DNA of 64,000 nucleotides. Source: UBA6926 sp045562535 (GTDB taxonomy: Bacteria > Chloroflexota > Dehalococcoidia > UBA6926). This document shows, one piece after another, positions 1 through 9,887 of the stretch. Below the pieces are notes generated by a model. That model saw only the letters and a program-made list of their open reading frames with translations. It had not been told where the DNA came from and did no database searches. Made by a program: the position numbers and the translations under genes. Location: positions 1-64,000 of the forward strand of contig JBJKVP010000006.1 of assembly GCA_045562535.1 (NCBI GenBank), read 5' to 3'. Position 1 is the stretch's first letter. Every line of letters begins with the position of its first letter.

Positions 1-1546
1 CAGAACCAGTATAGAAATGCTCGTAAAGGGTGATGTCTGGATCGATACCAGCTACCCAGAAAGAGTGGACTCCAACGTCGAAGTTACCATCTGACCATGT
101 AGCATACGCTCGAGCAGTCTCAAGAATCTCAGCTTCAGCGGTTACACCGATAGCATTAAGATCTTCAAGTATTGCTGGTGCGTCACCTTGGACAACACTC
201 CAGAAGTATACGTTTACTTTCAGGTCGCCTGGCTCGTACCCAGCTTCAGCGAGAAGAGCTTTAGCCTTCTCTTTATCTGCCTCTGGTGATCCACCTTCCA
301 TGAAGTCTCCATATCCGGAGATCTGTGCACAACGCTCTGCTGGCATCGCCCATTCGGATGTTGGATAGAATCCACAACCTGTTGGGGTGAAATACCAGTC
401 ATTTTGAACTGTTGTTACGTACTTCTGGTTATCAATCGCTAATGCGAATGCTTCTTTAACCTTAGGATCGTTCCATGGAGCTCTCTGATGGTTCAACATC
501 AAAGATGGGCTCTGTGAAGAAGCGATCACTCGTGGCCAAATGTTACAAACATCGCACTCTGCGATAAGAGTATCAGCCTGAGCTCCTGTAAAACCATGTG
601 CCCAAGCAATATCAACACGTCCACCGCGTAAAGCGATTGGAGCTGCTGATCGAGACAACATGTTCAACTGAAGGCCATCCAAATATGGAAGTGGCTGGTT
701 CCAGTAATCGTCTCTCTTTGCGAAGACATACTTCTCACCAGGGATCCACTCAGTGATTTCGAATGGTCCTTGTACTACGTCAGGAACTTCCTTACGCATT
801 GGCTCCATGTCCCCGTCGTATATGTGTTTAGGCCTTATGATGTGATAAGGCATTCCAATAACTTCAAGTATCGCTGCTTTTGGCCACTTAAGGTTAAAGA
901 CAACGGTCAAGTCATCAGGTGTAGTTACACTATCAACCGCTAAGAACTGTACAGCTCTAGGGCTTCGGTTAAGACCTTCACCAGTAATAATGGTGTCATA
1001 TGACCATTTGACGTCCTCACTCGTTAGAGGAGCACCATCAGACCATGTAAGTCCATCTCTTAGTTTAAAGGTCCAAGTTTTTCCATCTTCGGATCCACTC
1101 CAAGATTCGGCTAAGTCAGGGTGGAAGTTAAAGAACGCGTTGTTCTGATAGTCTTCCAATGTTCCCCAAGACTGAGGCCTTATCAAACTGGAATGAAGCG
1201 GTTGCATCGTGAAGAATCCTGATCCAGCTGCTTCTTCCCAAATACTATTTGAAGGGCCTTCACCATCGTCAAATAATTGAAGGATCCCACCGTATTTAGC
1301 ATCAGGATCTAATGGGATCCCGCTAACGGAAGTTGGGCCAGCACTCTCTTCAGCTTTCGGTGCTTCCTTTTGTTGAGTTCCTGAAGAACTCTCTTTAATC
1401 TCCTGGACTGCAGTTGTAGTTCCTGTAGTCGCAGTTGATGTTTCTGCAGCAGAATCATCTGACTCTGATGCTGGAGAACAAGCTGCCAACATAAGCGCCG
1501 CAGCAGCTAAACTCCCTAGTAAGATAAGCGGCATTCGTTTAATCAT
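1..1546 (-). CDS. ABC transporter substrate-binding lipoprotein, family 5 (partial)
   Basis: The reading frame stays open to the left window edge, so about 515 N-terminal residues are seen and the C-terminus is missing. The start is ATG at 1546, with an SD (AGGAGGG, 1552-1558) five bases away. A hydrophobic signal ends in a lipobox, Leu20-Ala-Ala-Cys23, so the mature protein should be lipid-anchored outside the membrane. A Ser/Thr/Glu-rich linker follows to about residue 80. The body has the marks of peptide/nickel (SBP_bac_5) binding proteins: PDLAESW, WTFKLRDGLTWSDG with SEDVKWSYD, and a late QNDWYFTPTG region. The likely job is capture of oligopeptides or similar solutes for an ABC importer whose other genes would lie left of the window. 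The family is secure; the ligand is unknown. Confidence 0.93.
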   Translation of the reverse strand, partial: MIKRMPLILLGSLAAAALMLAACSPASESDDSAAETSTATTGTTTAVQEIKESSSGTQQKEAPKAEESAGPTSVSGIPLDPDAKYGGILQLFDDGEGPSNSIWEEAAGSGFFTMQPLHSSLIRPQSWGTLEDYQNNAFFNFHPDLAESWSGSEDGKTWTFKLRDGLTWSDGAPLTSEDVKWSYDTIITGEGLNRSPRAVQFLAVDSVTTPDDLTVVFNLKWPKAAILEVIGMPYHIIRPKHIYDGDMEPMRKEVPDVVQGPFEITEWIPGEKYVFAKRDDYWNQPLPYLDGLQLNMLSRSAAPIALRGGRVDIAWAHGFTGAQADTLIAECDVCNIWPRVIASSQSPSLMLNHQRAPWNDPKVKEAFALAIDNQKYVTTVQNDWYFTPTGCGFYPTSEWAMPAERCAQISGYGDFMEGGSPEADKEKAKALLAEAGYEPGDLKVNVYFWSVVQGDAPAILEDLNAIGVTAEAEILETARAYATWSDGNFDVGVHSFWVAGIDPDITLYEHFYTGS

Positions 1547-1632
1547 TAATACCCTCCTGTACTACCCCTCGGTAGATATATTCTTAGATATACTTCGACG
1601 TATGTTATGGATGTTAGGTCCATCTGTCAACA

Positions 1633-1668
1633 GTATTAAGACGGTATTAAGTTACATTCTTGTTACAT
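1633..1668. promoter_or_regulatory. Paired 11-bp-period direct repeats in divergent promoter region
   Basis: GTATTAAG occurs at 1633 and 1644 and GTTACAT at 1651 and 1662, so each pair is spaced by 11 bp, about one helical turn. They lie between the divergent binding-protein gene and polA. A TATACT hexamer at 1668-1673 could be a -10 element for polA. The geometry is like tandem half-sites for OmpR/PhoB-type response regulators, but the regulator is not identified. Confidence 0.3.
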
Positions 1669-1804
1669 ATACTAATTTCAAGGACATTTATGGCCATTTC
1701 ATTCAAAATTACACCTCTTTATACAAGTAAATTCCCCAGTTATATAAATGAAATTAGTAATGCTTGTTATAATCATTACTGGTTTGAGGACTGGAGATAA
1801 CCTT

Positions 1805-4591
1805 ATGGCACCTACTAATAAAGAGTTTGGAGAATCTAAAGATGATTTGCTTGTCGCTTTTGACGGGCATGCACTTTTTTACAGATCGTTCCATGCTATG
1901 CCTTCGATGTCCGGTCCAACCGGTGAAGAAACAGGTGCTATCTATGGTTTCACTGCTGCAATACTAAAAACTCTTCGCGAGGTTAATCCAAAAAGAGCGA
2001 CCGTAGCATTCGACATGAGTGGCCCGACCTTCAGGCACAAAGCATTTGAAACATATAAAGCAAACCGCCCACCCATGCCAGACGAGATGAGAAATCAATT
2101 TTCTCGTATCAGAGAGGTCATAGAGATACTCGGTATACCTATATTAGAGCTACAAGGATTTGAAGCAGATGACGTTCTTGGACACATTGCTAAGGTAGCG
2201 TCCAGTGAAGATTTGGAAACAATTATCTTTACCGGAGATCAAGACACCATGCAGTTAGTTTCTCCCACTGTTCGAGTAATGTACCAAAGGCCAGGCGGAT
2301 CAAATATGCTTTTCGATGAGTTGGCAGTAAACGAAAAATATGGACTATCACCTAAACAAATACCCGACCTCAAAGCTCTTATGGGAGATTCTTCAGATAA
2401 TATTCCAGGGGTTCCCGGAATTGGATCTGTAACCGCAACCGCTTTATTAAAGCAATTTAATTCAGTTGATGGTATCTATGCAAATCTGGAAGCTGTGGAA
2501 CCCGCTAGAGTAAGAAAAAAACTCGAAGATTCCGAAGATTTAGCTCGACAATGTCTAGAATTAACCCGAATCGTGAAAGATCTTCCAATGAATTTGGATT
2601 TTGACTCTTTGGTATGGCAAAATCATATTAGACGAGATGAAATCAAAAGGGTCTTCGGTGAACTTAACTTCAATACCCTTCTACAAAGAGTGCCGAGTAT
2701 TGAATCACAAGAGCCTTCTTATCCGATACCTGATAATGAGCCGCAATCTATAGATTTGGAGTACAGCACCGTTAACGATTTGGGAGACTTAAAGGTTCTC
2801 CTAAACAAGTTAGATAATTTAGACGAAATTGCCATCACCGTTCCCGAAACCATGGGATCAGATATAAAATCAATACCCACTGGTATTTCATTAGCTTGGG
2901 GGGCAGGTCAAGCTAGTTATATTCCTTTAGCGAACCCGCTTCTTGCTCATTATTCTGAAAACAGCTCCTTGATGGCTGAAAAACTTGGCGATTACTTCAA
3001 TAAGTTAACCAAAAAGAAAACCATCGTACTTCATATAGCGAGAAACAATATAAACCCTTTAGGTAATATAGGAATACAAACCCAGGATGCTAAAATTTGG
3101 GATACATCTGTTGCAGCCCACCTAGTTGGCATGAACACAGGAAACTACGAAAGTTTAATCAAAGAAATATTTAATGTAGACCCTCCTATAGAGGTACCTT
3201 CCCGTGGTAAAGGCAAAAACTCATTGGTTGATTTACCCGTCGAAGATGTGGCTTCCTACGCTTGTTTCCTTGCCGATTACAACATCCGATTAAAACAAAC
3301 GTTGGAAAAATCTATAAAAGAACAAGGTATCAAAGAGTTATTTGAGGGAATAGAAATGCCTCTTGCTGTAGTTATGGCAAGAATGGAAAAGACTGGAATC
3401 TTTATGGAGGCAAAGCCTTTAGAGTTAATGTCCAAAAAAATGACTGAAGAGCTTTCAGTTATGCAGCAGAAAATATATTCCGACGTTATTAAAGAAGGTA
3501 GCATGAATGATGGATTCACCTTTAATTTGAACTCGTCCAAACAGGTCGGTGAAGTTCTATTCGAAAAACTGAATCTACCTATAATGAAACGTACCAAAAA
3601 AGGCGCTTATTCAACAGATTCGTCTATATTAGAGACCTTAAGCAAAACTCCGGGTCCAAGGGGCTCGATTGTATCCATGCTCCTTGAATATAGGGAGCTA
3701 TTCAAGTTGGTATCGACATACCTAGACGCCCTGCCTCGGCACATAAACAATGAAACTGGGCGCATTCACACAAAATTAAACCAAATCGCCACTTCTACTG
3801 GGAGAATAGCATCCAGTGATCCAAATTTACAACAAATCCCAGTAAGGACCGCAACAGGGAAACAAATTAGAGAAGCGTTCAAAACACGGGCTGACTATTT
3901 GTTAGTATCTGCCGACTATTCTCAAATCGAATTACGAATATTGGCGCACCTATCCCAAGATTCTGGATTAATTGAGGCATTTCAAAATGGGGAAGACATA
4001 CATTCATCGACCGCCGCAGCCATATTGAATAAAAACCTCATGGAAATTACGGAACAAGATAGGAGGGTCGCAAAAGCGATAAATTTTGGCATCGTATATG
4101 GCATGAGCGGGTTTGGTTTAGCCACAAGGCTAGATATGGAACGTTCTCTAGCGGACGATTTTATCTCAAATTATTTCAAGAAATATCCTAAAGTAAAAAC
4201 TTACATGGATTCCACTATCGATCAAGCACGAAGGTTAGGATACGTCGAAACACTTCTAGGTCGCAGACGGTACATACCTGAGATAACCTCTTCAAATGCA
4301 AATATCAGAAATGCCTCAGAAAGAATGGCAATAAATATGCCTGTTCAAGGTACTGCTGGAGATCTCATCAAAATTGCAATGATTAAAGTACAGAGTGCCT
4401 TGGACCAATCGAAAATAGACGCGGAAATGCTTCTCCAAATTCACGACGAGTTGCTTTTTGAATGTAATGAGCAGGACCGGGAATCATTGGTAACTATGGT
4501 TTCGGAAATAATGCCCCAAGCGTTACCAGAATTGTCCGTCCCAATAGGTGTTGAAGTAAAAAGCGGTCCCAATTGGGGAAGCTTATCCTAA
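1805..4591 (+). CDS. polA: DNA polymerase I
   Basis: This is a 928-residue family A DNA polymerase for Okazaki-fragment processing and repair synthesis. An ATG 57 bases upstream is in frame, but ATG 1805 has GGAG at 1793-1796 and the usual N-terminus. The 5'-3' nuclease domain covers roughly residues 10-300 (GDQDTMQL motif). The middle, about 310-520, matches the 3'-5' exonuclease fold but lacks its acidic residues: FDTET is replaced by AITVPET and the YxxxD region reads YACFLAD. The polymerase domain has motif A (ADYSQIELR, Asp704), motif B (Lys757, Phe761, Tyr765) and motif C (QIHDELL, His880-Asp881). Proofreading is therefore probably absent, as in Taq polymerase. It converges with the CoA-transferase operon. 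Confidence 0.97.
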   Translation: MAPTNKEFGESKDDLLVAFDGHALFYRSFHAMPSMSGPTGEETGAIYGFTAAILKTLREVNPKRATVAFDMSGPTFRHKAFETYKANRPPMPDEMRNQFSRIREVIEILGIPILELQGFEADDVLGHIAKVASSEDLETIIFTGDQDTMQLVSPTVRVMYQRPGGSNMLFDELAVNEKYGLSPKQIPDLKALMGDSSDNIPGVPGIGSVTATALLKQFNSVDGIYANLEAVEPARVRKKLEDSEDLARQCLELTRIVKDLPMNLDFDSLVWQNHIRRDEIKRVFGELNFNTLLQRVPSIESQEPSYPIPDNEPQSIDLEYSTVNDLGDLKVLLNKLDNLDEIAITVPETMGSDIKSIPTGISLAWGAGQASYIPLANPLLAHYSENSSLMAEKLGDYFNKLTKKKTIVLHIARNNINPLGNIGIQTQDAKIWDTSVAAHLVGMNTGNYESLIKEIFNVDPPIEVPSRGKGKNSLVDLPVEDVASYACFLADYNIRLKQTLEKSIKEQGIKELFEGIEMPLAVVMARMEKTGIFMEAKPLELMSKKMTEELSVMQQKIYSDVIKEGSMNDGFTFNLNSSKQVGEVLFEKLNLPIMKRTKKGAYSTDSSILETLSKTPGPRGSIVSMLLEYRELFKLVSTYLDALPRHINNETGRIHTKLNQIATSTGRIASSDPNLQQIPVRTATGKQIREAFKTRADYLLVSADYSQIELRILAHLSQDSGLIEAFQNGEDIHSSTAAAILNKNLMEITEQDRRVAKAINFGIVYGMSGFGLATRLDMERSLADDFISNYFKKYPKVKTYMDSTIDQARRLGYVETLLGRRRYIPEITSSNANIRNASERMAINMPVQGTAGDLIKIAMIKVQSALDQSKIDAEMLLQIHDELLFECNEQDRESLVTMVSEIMPQALPELSVPIGVEVKSGPNWGSLS

Positions 4592-4648
4592 AATAAACTA
4601 CTTCCGATCATCTATTATCAATAAACCAAACAGAGGAACATCAACTAT

Positions 4649-5980
4649 TCATGGAATTGAAGGGTCAAATTCCGTTCCTATGTGACCCTTCTCTTCAAAG
4701 TCAGCATACTCTTCATCCGTATATCCAAGTACTGTCTTATAAACATACTCGTTATCCTCCCCAAGTGTTGGAGCAGCTCTCCTAGCTCCAACATTCTCAT
4801 GGTTACCCGATTTAAAAGGGGTCCTAACATGTTTATGGGTCCCAACTTCAGGATGGTCTATTGATGAGAAAAATTCCCTCTCATGCAAATGCCGATCTTC
4901 TGTTGCATCCCTCTCGTTCATAACAATCCCTGATGGAACTTTCTCTATTTGAAGTTTGTCCATAATCCAAGAAGCCTGTCTATCTTGCGACCATTCGCTG
5001 ATGATAGCATCGAGTTCTTTACGGTTTTTGTACCTAGACTCATTATCTTTGAACCTTGGATCAGTAGCCAGATCTTTCATCCTCATTATTTCGCATAACG
5101 ACTTCCATTGGTCCTCATTCCAGCAAGCAATAGTAACCCAAGCATCTTCGCCTTGTGTGCGATAAACGTTATGGGGAGCTAAATACCAATGCTCGTTACC
5201 CATCTGATTCCAGAGACGGCCATTCATGGAATAGTCCATCACAAAATCCCCGAGCAAAGGAACAAAATTTTCAGCTGTAGGAGCTTCGATCATAAGACCT
5301 TTGCCTGTTCTTCGAACATATCTTCGCCCCATGAGCATTCCAAGAGCAGCTCCGATCCCTCCCGCGGCATCAGCAGGAACTCCAGCTGGAGCATACTCAG
5401 GGCTTAAATCTGGGTATGTCCGTATTAGGGGGTGACCAGATATTGATTCCATATGGTTACCCCAAGTTCTATAGTTGCGATAAGGTCCGCCCAGTCCAAA
5501 TGCAGGCATTCTTAACATCACAAGTTTGGGATTAATTTTTGACAATCTTTCCCATCCAATTCCTTGCTTATCCATGCTTTGGGGTAAATTATTCTCGATT
5601 AAACCATCTGATTTCTCAACCAGGCGCTCAAAAACTTCCTGACCTTCAGGTTTTGTTAAATCGACTGTCATGGAAAGCTTGTTTCGAGCATGTGCATTAA
5701 AAATAGCATGCCGATTCCAAGGTCGCTCACCGGCTTCTCGCCACGCATATCCCATCCCGGTTGAAGTTCCACCATCAACGACACCTTGGGGTGGGCGGGC
5801 CATTTGTCCTCGAGTGGTAGCGGCAAAATACTTTGTCGATTCAATCCGGATTACTTCTGCGCCCCAATCAGCAAGTTGCATAGTTGAATAAGGGCCTGCC
5901 CAAACAACAGTTATGTCCAGTATTCGCAACCCTTTTAACGGCAAAGAATCATCTGGGTTTGTTGGGTTATTTGTCGTCAT
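4649..5980 (-). CDS. CaiB/BaiF (family III) CoA-transferase, long type, pair A
   Basis: A 443-residue family III CoA-transferase, which moves CoA between carboxylic acids through an enzyme-bound anhydride. The N-terminus carries LRILDITVVWAGP and WGAEVIRIES. Asp204, in PADAAGG, aligns with catalytic Asp169 of formyl-CoA transferase when anchored on the downstream RRTGKG. The C-terminus has RAAPTLGEDNEYVYK and GHIGTEFD, a tail shared with the other two long proteins here. AAGGAG lies before ATG 5980. It is the last gene of a four-gene minus operon, 23 bp after its short partner. The substrate cannot be told from sequence. I infer that it is the catalytic subunit of a two-subunit enzyme. Confidence 0.93.
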   Translation of the reverse strand: MTTNNPTNPDDSLPLKGLRILDITVVWAGPYSTMQLADWGAEVIRIESTKYFAATTRGQMARPPQGVVDGGTSTGMGYAWREAGERPWNRHAIFNAHARNKLSMTVDLTKPEGQEVFERLVEKSDGLIENNLPQSMDKQGIGWERLSKINPKLVMLRMPAFGLGGPYRNYRTWGNHMESISGHPLIRTYPDLSPEYAPAGVPADAAGGIGAALGMLMGRRYVRRTGKGLMIEAPTAENFVPLLGDFVMDYSMNGRLWNQMGNEHWYLAPHNVYRTQGEDAWVTIACWNEDQWKSLCEIMRMKDLATDPRFKDNESRYKNRKELDAIISEWSQDRQASWIMDKLQIEKVPSGIVMNERDATEDRHLHEREFFSSIDHPEVGTHKHVRTPFKSGNHENVGARRAAPTLGEDNEYVYKTVLGYTDEEYADFEEKGHIGTEFDPSIP

Positions 5981-6003
5981 GGATATCTCCTTTTTGTCTT
6001 GAT

Positions 6004-7227
6004 TTAAATAACTTTGCTTGTCTTTAATTTTTCAATCTCAGATTTTGATAACCCAATCTCTGTTAAGATCTCTTCAGAATGTTCACCCAATAACGGTGCC
6101 CTCTTGCGGTCTGGCATTGGCTGATCCTCGTCACGATGCAAAGTGAAATGATAACCAGGATATTTTATTGGTCCCGTTTCCGGGTGATCGATTTCTTGGA
6201 AATAACCTCTATCAATAAATTGTTCGTTATTCATAAGATCTTCGATCGTATTCATTGGGCCTCCAAGCACAGCATGCTTTTCAGCTTCTTGGCGAATTTC
6301 CTCTTTCGTCCGAGATAACGTCCAAGGAATTAAATGAGGCAGGAATTCATCTATCCGATCCGGATGAGCACGCCCCTCAGGGGTTGACCACTCTTCTTGA
6401 TCAAGTAATTCATCCATACCAATCATCCGAATAATGTTGGGAATAAATCGAGCACCACCGGTTATCAGAAAATAGCCGTCTGCACAGGGATGCACACCAG
6501 AACCAACTGCCGAAGCTTGACTCTGTCTTCCTGCTAGACGTCCGGTGTATTGGTAGCCCATTAATCTATTTAGCCGCATATCTATCGAATGGGTAGCAGT
6601 CTCAAATATACTTACATCAATGTGATCGCCTAGTCCGTCTCTTTCTTCAACGGTGTACAAACCTAGTGCACTTGCCAGCGCTGCCACATAACCTGCATGG
6701 TAATTGACCATTCGGCCTGCTGTCTTCAAAGGTTCATGATCGATATTACCAGCACCAATCATACTGCCACCCATACCATAGAGATTTAGCTCGTTTCCTA
6801 TGTAATCTCTGTAAGGTCCAGTCTGTCCATAGTTCGAAAGCGAGGTAATTATAAGTTTTGGGTTAGCCTCTAGTAATTGAGTTGGAGATAGCCCTAGCGC
6901 ATCCATAGTTCCCGGTGAGAAATTCTCAACCAATATCTGTGAATGTTTCACTAACTCCAATACAAGGTCTCGACCTTCATCTTTTTTCAAATCTATAGTA
7001 ATAGAGCGTTTATTCGTGTTTAACCATAGAAATAGCCCACTTCTTTCCAATCCAGGCTTATCTTCATAAAACGGTGGAAGCATTCTAGCCGGGTCTCCCG
7101 TTTCAGGACGTTCAATTTTTATTACATTTGCACCATAATCACTCAAAATCCTGGTTGCGAACGGCCCAGCTGTATAATGGGTCAAATCTAGGACCGTAAC
7201 ATCGTCCAAAGGCATTATTCCGACCAT
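6004..7227 (-). CDS. CaiB/BaiF CoA-transferase, short type, pair A (no catalytic Asp)
   Basis: A 407-residue family III CoA-transferase homologue of the short type, with VTVLDLTHYTAGPFATR near the start, VIKIERPETGDPAR, and RAPLLGEHSEEIL near the end. The family's catalytic Asp is replaced by Asn175 (VNYHAG, anchored on the conserved Gly four residues later). A GGAGG lies before ATG 7227. The gene sits 36 bp after pair B long and 23 bp before pair A long, so all are likely on one mRNA. I infer a structural or CoA-binding subunit of a heteromer. An independent enzyme of unknown substrate remains possible. Confidence 0.92.
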   Translation of the reverse strand: MVGIMPLDDVTVLDLTHYTAGPFATRILSDYGANVIKIERPETGDPARMLPPFYEDKPGLERSGLFLWLNTNKRSITIDLKKDEGRDLVLELVKHSQILVENFSPGTMDALGLSPTQLLEANPKLIITSLSNYGQTGPYRDYIGNELNLYGMGGSMIGAGNIDHEPLKTAGRMVNYHAGYVAALASALGLYTVEERDGLGDHIDVSIFETATHSIDMRLNRLMGYQYTGRLAGRQSQASAVGSGVHPCADGYFLITGGARFIPNIIRMIGMDELLDQEEWSTPEGRAHPDRIDEFLPHLIPWTLSRTKEEIRQEAEKHAVLGGPMNTIEDLMNNEQFIDRGYFQEIDHPETGPIKYPGYHFTLHRDEDQPMPDRKRAPLLGEHSEEILTEIGLSKSEIEKLKTSKVI

Positions 7228-7263
7228 AGTAATTCCTCCCCAAAATTATCTACTAGCTAATAT

Positions 7264-8568
7264 TTATAAATCGTAATCCATCCCAATATGTCCAGAAGAC
7301 TCAAATTCTGCATATTTATCTTCGTCGAACCCCAGTAGCTCCTTATAGACATATTCATTATCTTCACCCAATCTAGGTGCAGCCCTTATATGACTCCGGT
7401 CAGTTGAAGCCGTTTTCCAAAGAGTGCTTGCATAAAGGTATTTTCCAGTTTCAGCCCCTTCCAAAGATTCCCAAAATCCAACTTCGTCAAGATGCGGGTC
7501 CGAAAAAGCATCTCTTTCGTTCATCACTACCCCAGCAGGTATCCCTTCCGCCTGCAGATCTTCCATGGCCCTCTGGGCGTCAACTCCCTTTGACCACGCC
7601 TCAATCAATTGGTCAATCCTATCATGTACTGAACTTCTTCTAGAAGCCGTAGCATATTCTGGATCCTTAGCTATGCCAGGACTACCTATCACTTTACATA
7701 GGGACTCCCATTGATTATCGGAATTTACCGATATAGCTATCCACCTATCTTCTCCCTTGCACTGATACACGCCTTGTGGGGCATTAGAAATATCACGGTT
7801 CCCCATAGGGCTTGCTAAGCGATTATTCACCGTATAATCAAGTATGTGATCCCCAAGATAGTTCGCGAAGTTTTCGGCCGTAGCAATCTCAATGAAAATC
7901 CCTTTATCATTATGATTACGATACCGGATACCCGCTGCAAGAGCTAAGGCGGCACCCGCTCCGCCAGCTGCATCAGCAGTCAAAGTGTTCCCTGTCATAT
8001 CAGGTAATTCTCCTTGGTATCCCATTACAGAATAGTGCCCAACAACCCCTGCCATATGGCTCCCGAAGGTACGATAGTCCTGATAGGGTCCATCCAATCC
8101 GAATCCAGGCATCCTTAGCATGACAATCTTCGGATTAATCTTGGAAACTCTTTCCCAATTAACGTTGATACGATCCATGCTCACAGGTACGTTGTTTTCT
8201 ATAATAGCGTCGGAAATTCTAAGTAAATCATCAAACACTTTCTGCCCTTCGGGTTTTGTCATATCCACCGTCATGCTCTTCTTGTTTCGCGCATGAGCGT
8301 TGAAAGAAGCTGTACGGTTCCAGGGACGATCTCCTGGATCTCTATTGGGATATGCGCTTAATGACCCTTTCTGAGATACCATTTCTTTAGTAGGGCGCAT
8401 CACCATGCCCCTTGTTGTCGCTGGAAAATGTTTAATTGATTCAACTCTAATTATTTCTGCTCCCCAATCACCGAAAATCTGCGTAGCATATGGGCCTGCC
8501 CATACAACCGTCAAATCAAGAATTCTTAACCCTTCAAGTGGCAAAACTTGGGAATTATTAGACGCCAT
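7264..8568 (-). CDS. CaiB/BaiF CoA-transferase, long type, pair B
   Basis: A 434-residue long-type family III CoA-transferase, clearly paralogous to the pair A and C long proteins: LRILDLTVVWAGP, ESIKHFPATTRG, NAHARNKKSMTVD, RAAPRLGEDNEYVYK and a GHIGMDYD tail. The putative catalytic Asp is Asp199, in TADAAGG. Its ATG (8568) follows directly on the TAA stop of the upstream short partner (8571-8569) with no bases between. Only a weak GGTGG lies upstream, so translational coupling is likely. That fits a fixed-ratio complex with the partner. Substrate unknown. Confidence 0.93.
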   Translation of the reverse strand: MASNNSQVLPLEGLRILDLTVVWAGPYATQIFGDWGAEIIRVESIKHFPATTRGMVMRPTKEMVSQKGSLSAYPNRDPGDRPWNRTASFNAHARNKKSMTVDMTKPEGQKVFDDLLRISDAIIENNVPVSMDRINVNWERVSKINPKIVMLRMPGFGLDGPYQDYRTFGSHMAGVVGHYSVMGYQGELPDMTGNTLTADAAGGAGAALALAAGIRYRNHNDKGIFIEIATAENFANYLGDHILDYTVNNRLASPMGNRDISNAPQGVYQCKGEDRWIAISVNSDNQWESLCKVIGSPGIAKDPEYATASRRSSVHDRIDQLIEAWSKGVDAQRAMEDLQAEGIPAGVVMNERDAFSDPHLDEVGFWESLEGAETGKYLYASTLWKTASTDRSHIRAAPRLGEDNEYVYKELLGFDEDKYAEFESSGHIGMDYDL

Positions 8569-9798
8569 TTATACCACCCCATCTTTCCGTAAATTTTCCA
8601 GTTCTGATGAACTCGTTCCAAGAAAATCATTTAATACAGTATCTGTGTGCTCTCCCAACAATGGTGCTGCAATTTTTTGATTCCCTTCCGAGTTATCTAA
8701 ATGGAGTTTAAAAGGAGCAGATGGATAGGTTATAGATCCCATTTTTGGGTGCTTCACTTCTTCAAAAAATTCTCTGTGCTGGAAGTGGGGATCATTAAGT
8801 AAGTCTTCAAAATTATTTATAGGCCCTCCATAAACCCCGTGCTCCTGCGCAGCATCCCTCGCTTCAGCCTTAGTTCGCTCAAGCATCCATGGAACAATCA
8901 AAGCGATAGATTCATCCAATCTTTCGGGATTAGACCTAGCCGCAGCTGTCGACCATTTGTCGTCGGTCAGTAAATCAGATGCTCCTATCATGTGAGCCAT
9001 CCTAGGGAAAAGCCCTACACCAACTGCAGTCATAAAATATCCATCAATACATTGCCAAATTCCTGTACCCAAAGCCGAAGCTGGCCATGGGCGAGTTGAT
9101 ACATCACCAGTATATTGATGGCTCATTAAGTAACTTTGCCTTCTATCTATGGCACCCATCCATATCTGGAATGCCCCTAAATCAATATGGTCGCCCTCCC
9201 CAGATCTCTCAGCGCCTAAAATTGATATAGCAGTAGCTGCAGCGGCAACTGTGCCAACATGAAAACTAGGAATATGACCGCCAATATAAAGGGGTGGGTT
9301 TTCTGGATGCCCTGTATTAATCATCGCCCCACCCATGGCGTACGTCGTTAACTCTGATGCTTTCCAGTTTCTGTATGGGCCAGTGCTACCAAAATTACTA
9401 ATTGAAGTCATAACGAGCCCAGGATTTTTTTCAGCAAGTGCACTGTATCCCAATCCAAGTCGCTCCATAACATCAGGGCTAAAATTCTCAACTACAACAT
9501 CGACTTTTTCTATTAGTTCAAGAAAAATTCTCTTGCCCTCTTCAGATTTAAGATTAAGAGTAATGGAACGTTTATTGGTATTTAGGTACTGATATAGAAG
9601 GCTCCTCTCGAGCCCCTTTTTGTCCTGGAAAAACGGCTCCATTGCCCTTACTGGATCACCCTCGATAGGTCTTTCAATTTTTATCACTTCTGCACCGTAA
9701 TCAGCCAGTAATCGGGTACCATAAGGCCCCGCCAAGTGCCACGTTAAATCCAGCACTTTGAGCCCAGACATCGGAAGTATGTTGGTTCCATTAAGCAT
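8569..9798 (-). CDS. CaiB/BaiF CoA-transferase, short type, pair B (no catalytic Asp)
   Basis: The first gene of the four-gene minus operon, 409 residues from the chosen ATG at 9798. That ATG has GGGAGG (9805-9810) six bases upstream. ATGs at 9804 and 9816 are in frame but badly placed for that SD. The protein has LKVLDLTWHLAGPYGTR, DYGAEVIKIERP and a LLGEHTDTVL tail. Ser178, in IPSFHVG, stands where family members have the catalytic Asp; the spacing to SGEG downstream matches formyl-CoA transferase exactly. It is inferred to be the non-catalytic partner of the abutting long protein. Confidence 0.92.
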   Translation of the reverse strand: MLNGTNILPMSGLKVLDLTWHLAGPYGTRLLADYGAEVIKIERPIEGDPVRAMEPFFQDKKGLERSLLYQYLNTNKRSITLNLKSEEGKRIFLELIEKVDVVVENFSPDVMERLGLGYSALAEKNPGLVMTSISNFGSTGPYRNWKASELTTYAMGGAMINTGHPENPPLYIGGHIPSFHVGTVAAAATAISILGAERSGEGDHIDLGAFQIWMGAIDRRQSYLMSHQYTGDVSTRPWPASALGTGIWQCIDGYFMTAVGVGLFPRMAHMIGASDLLTDDKWSTAAARSNPERLDESIALIVPWMLERTKAEARDAAQEHGVYGGPINNFEDLLNDPHFQHREFFEEVKHPKMGSITYPSAPFKLHLDNSEGNQKIAAPLLGEHTDTVLNDFLGTSSSELENLRKDGVV

Positions 9799-9887
9799 AG
9801 CCATCCTCCCAAACATGGCAATAACTGTAAGGATACGGCATTATCGCACTGCTTGAAGATGATGGGAAGGCTTTAAGAACAAATTGC

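Noticed and set aside
1748..1804. Longer start for polA
   Set aside because: The ATG at 1805 has the SD and matches the usual N-terminus; the extension looks random.
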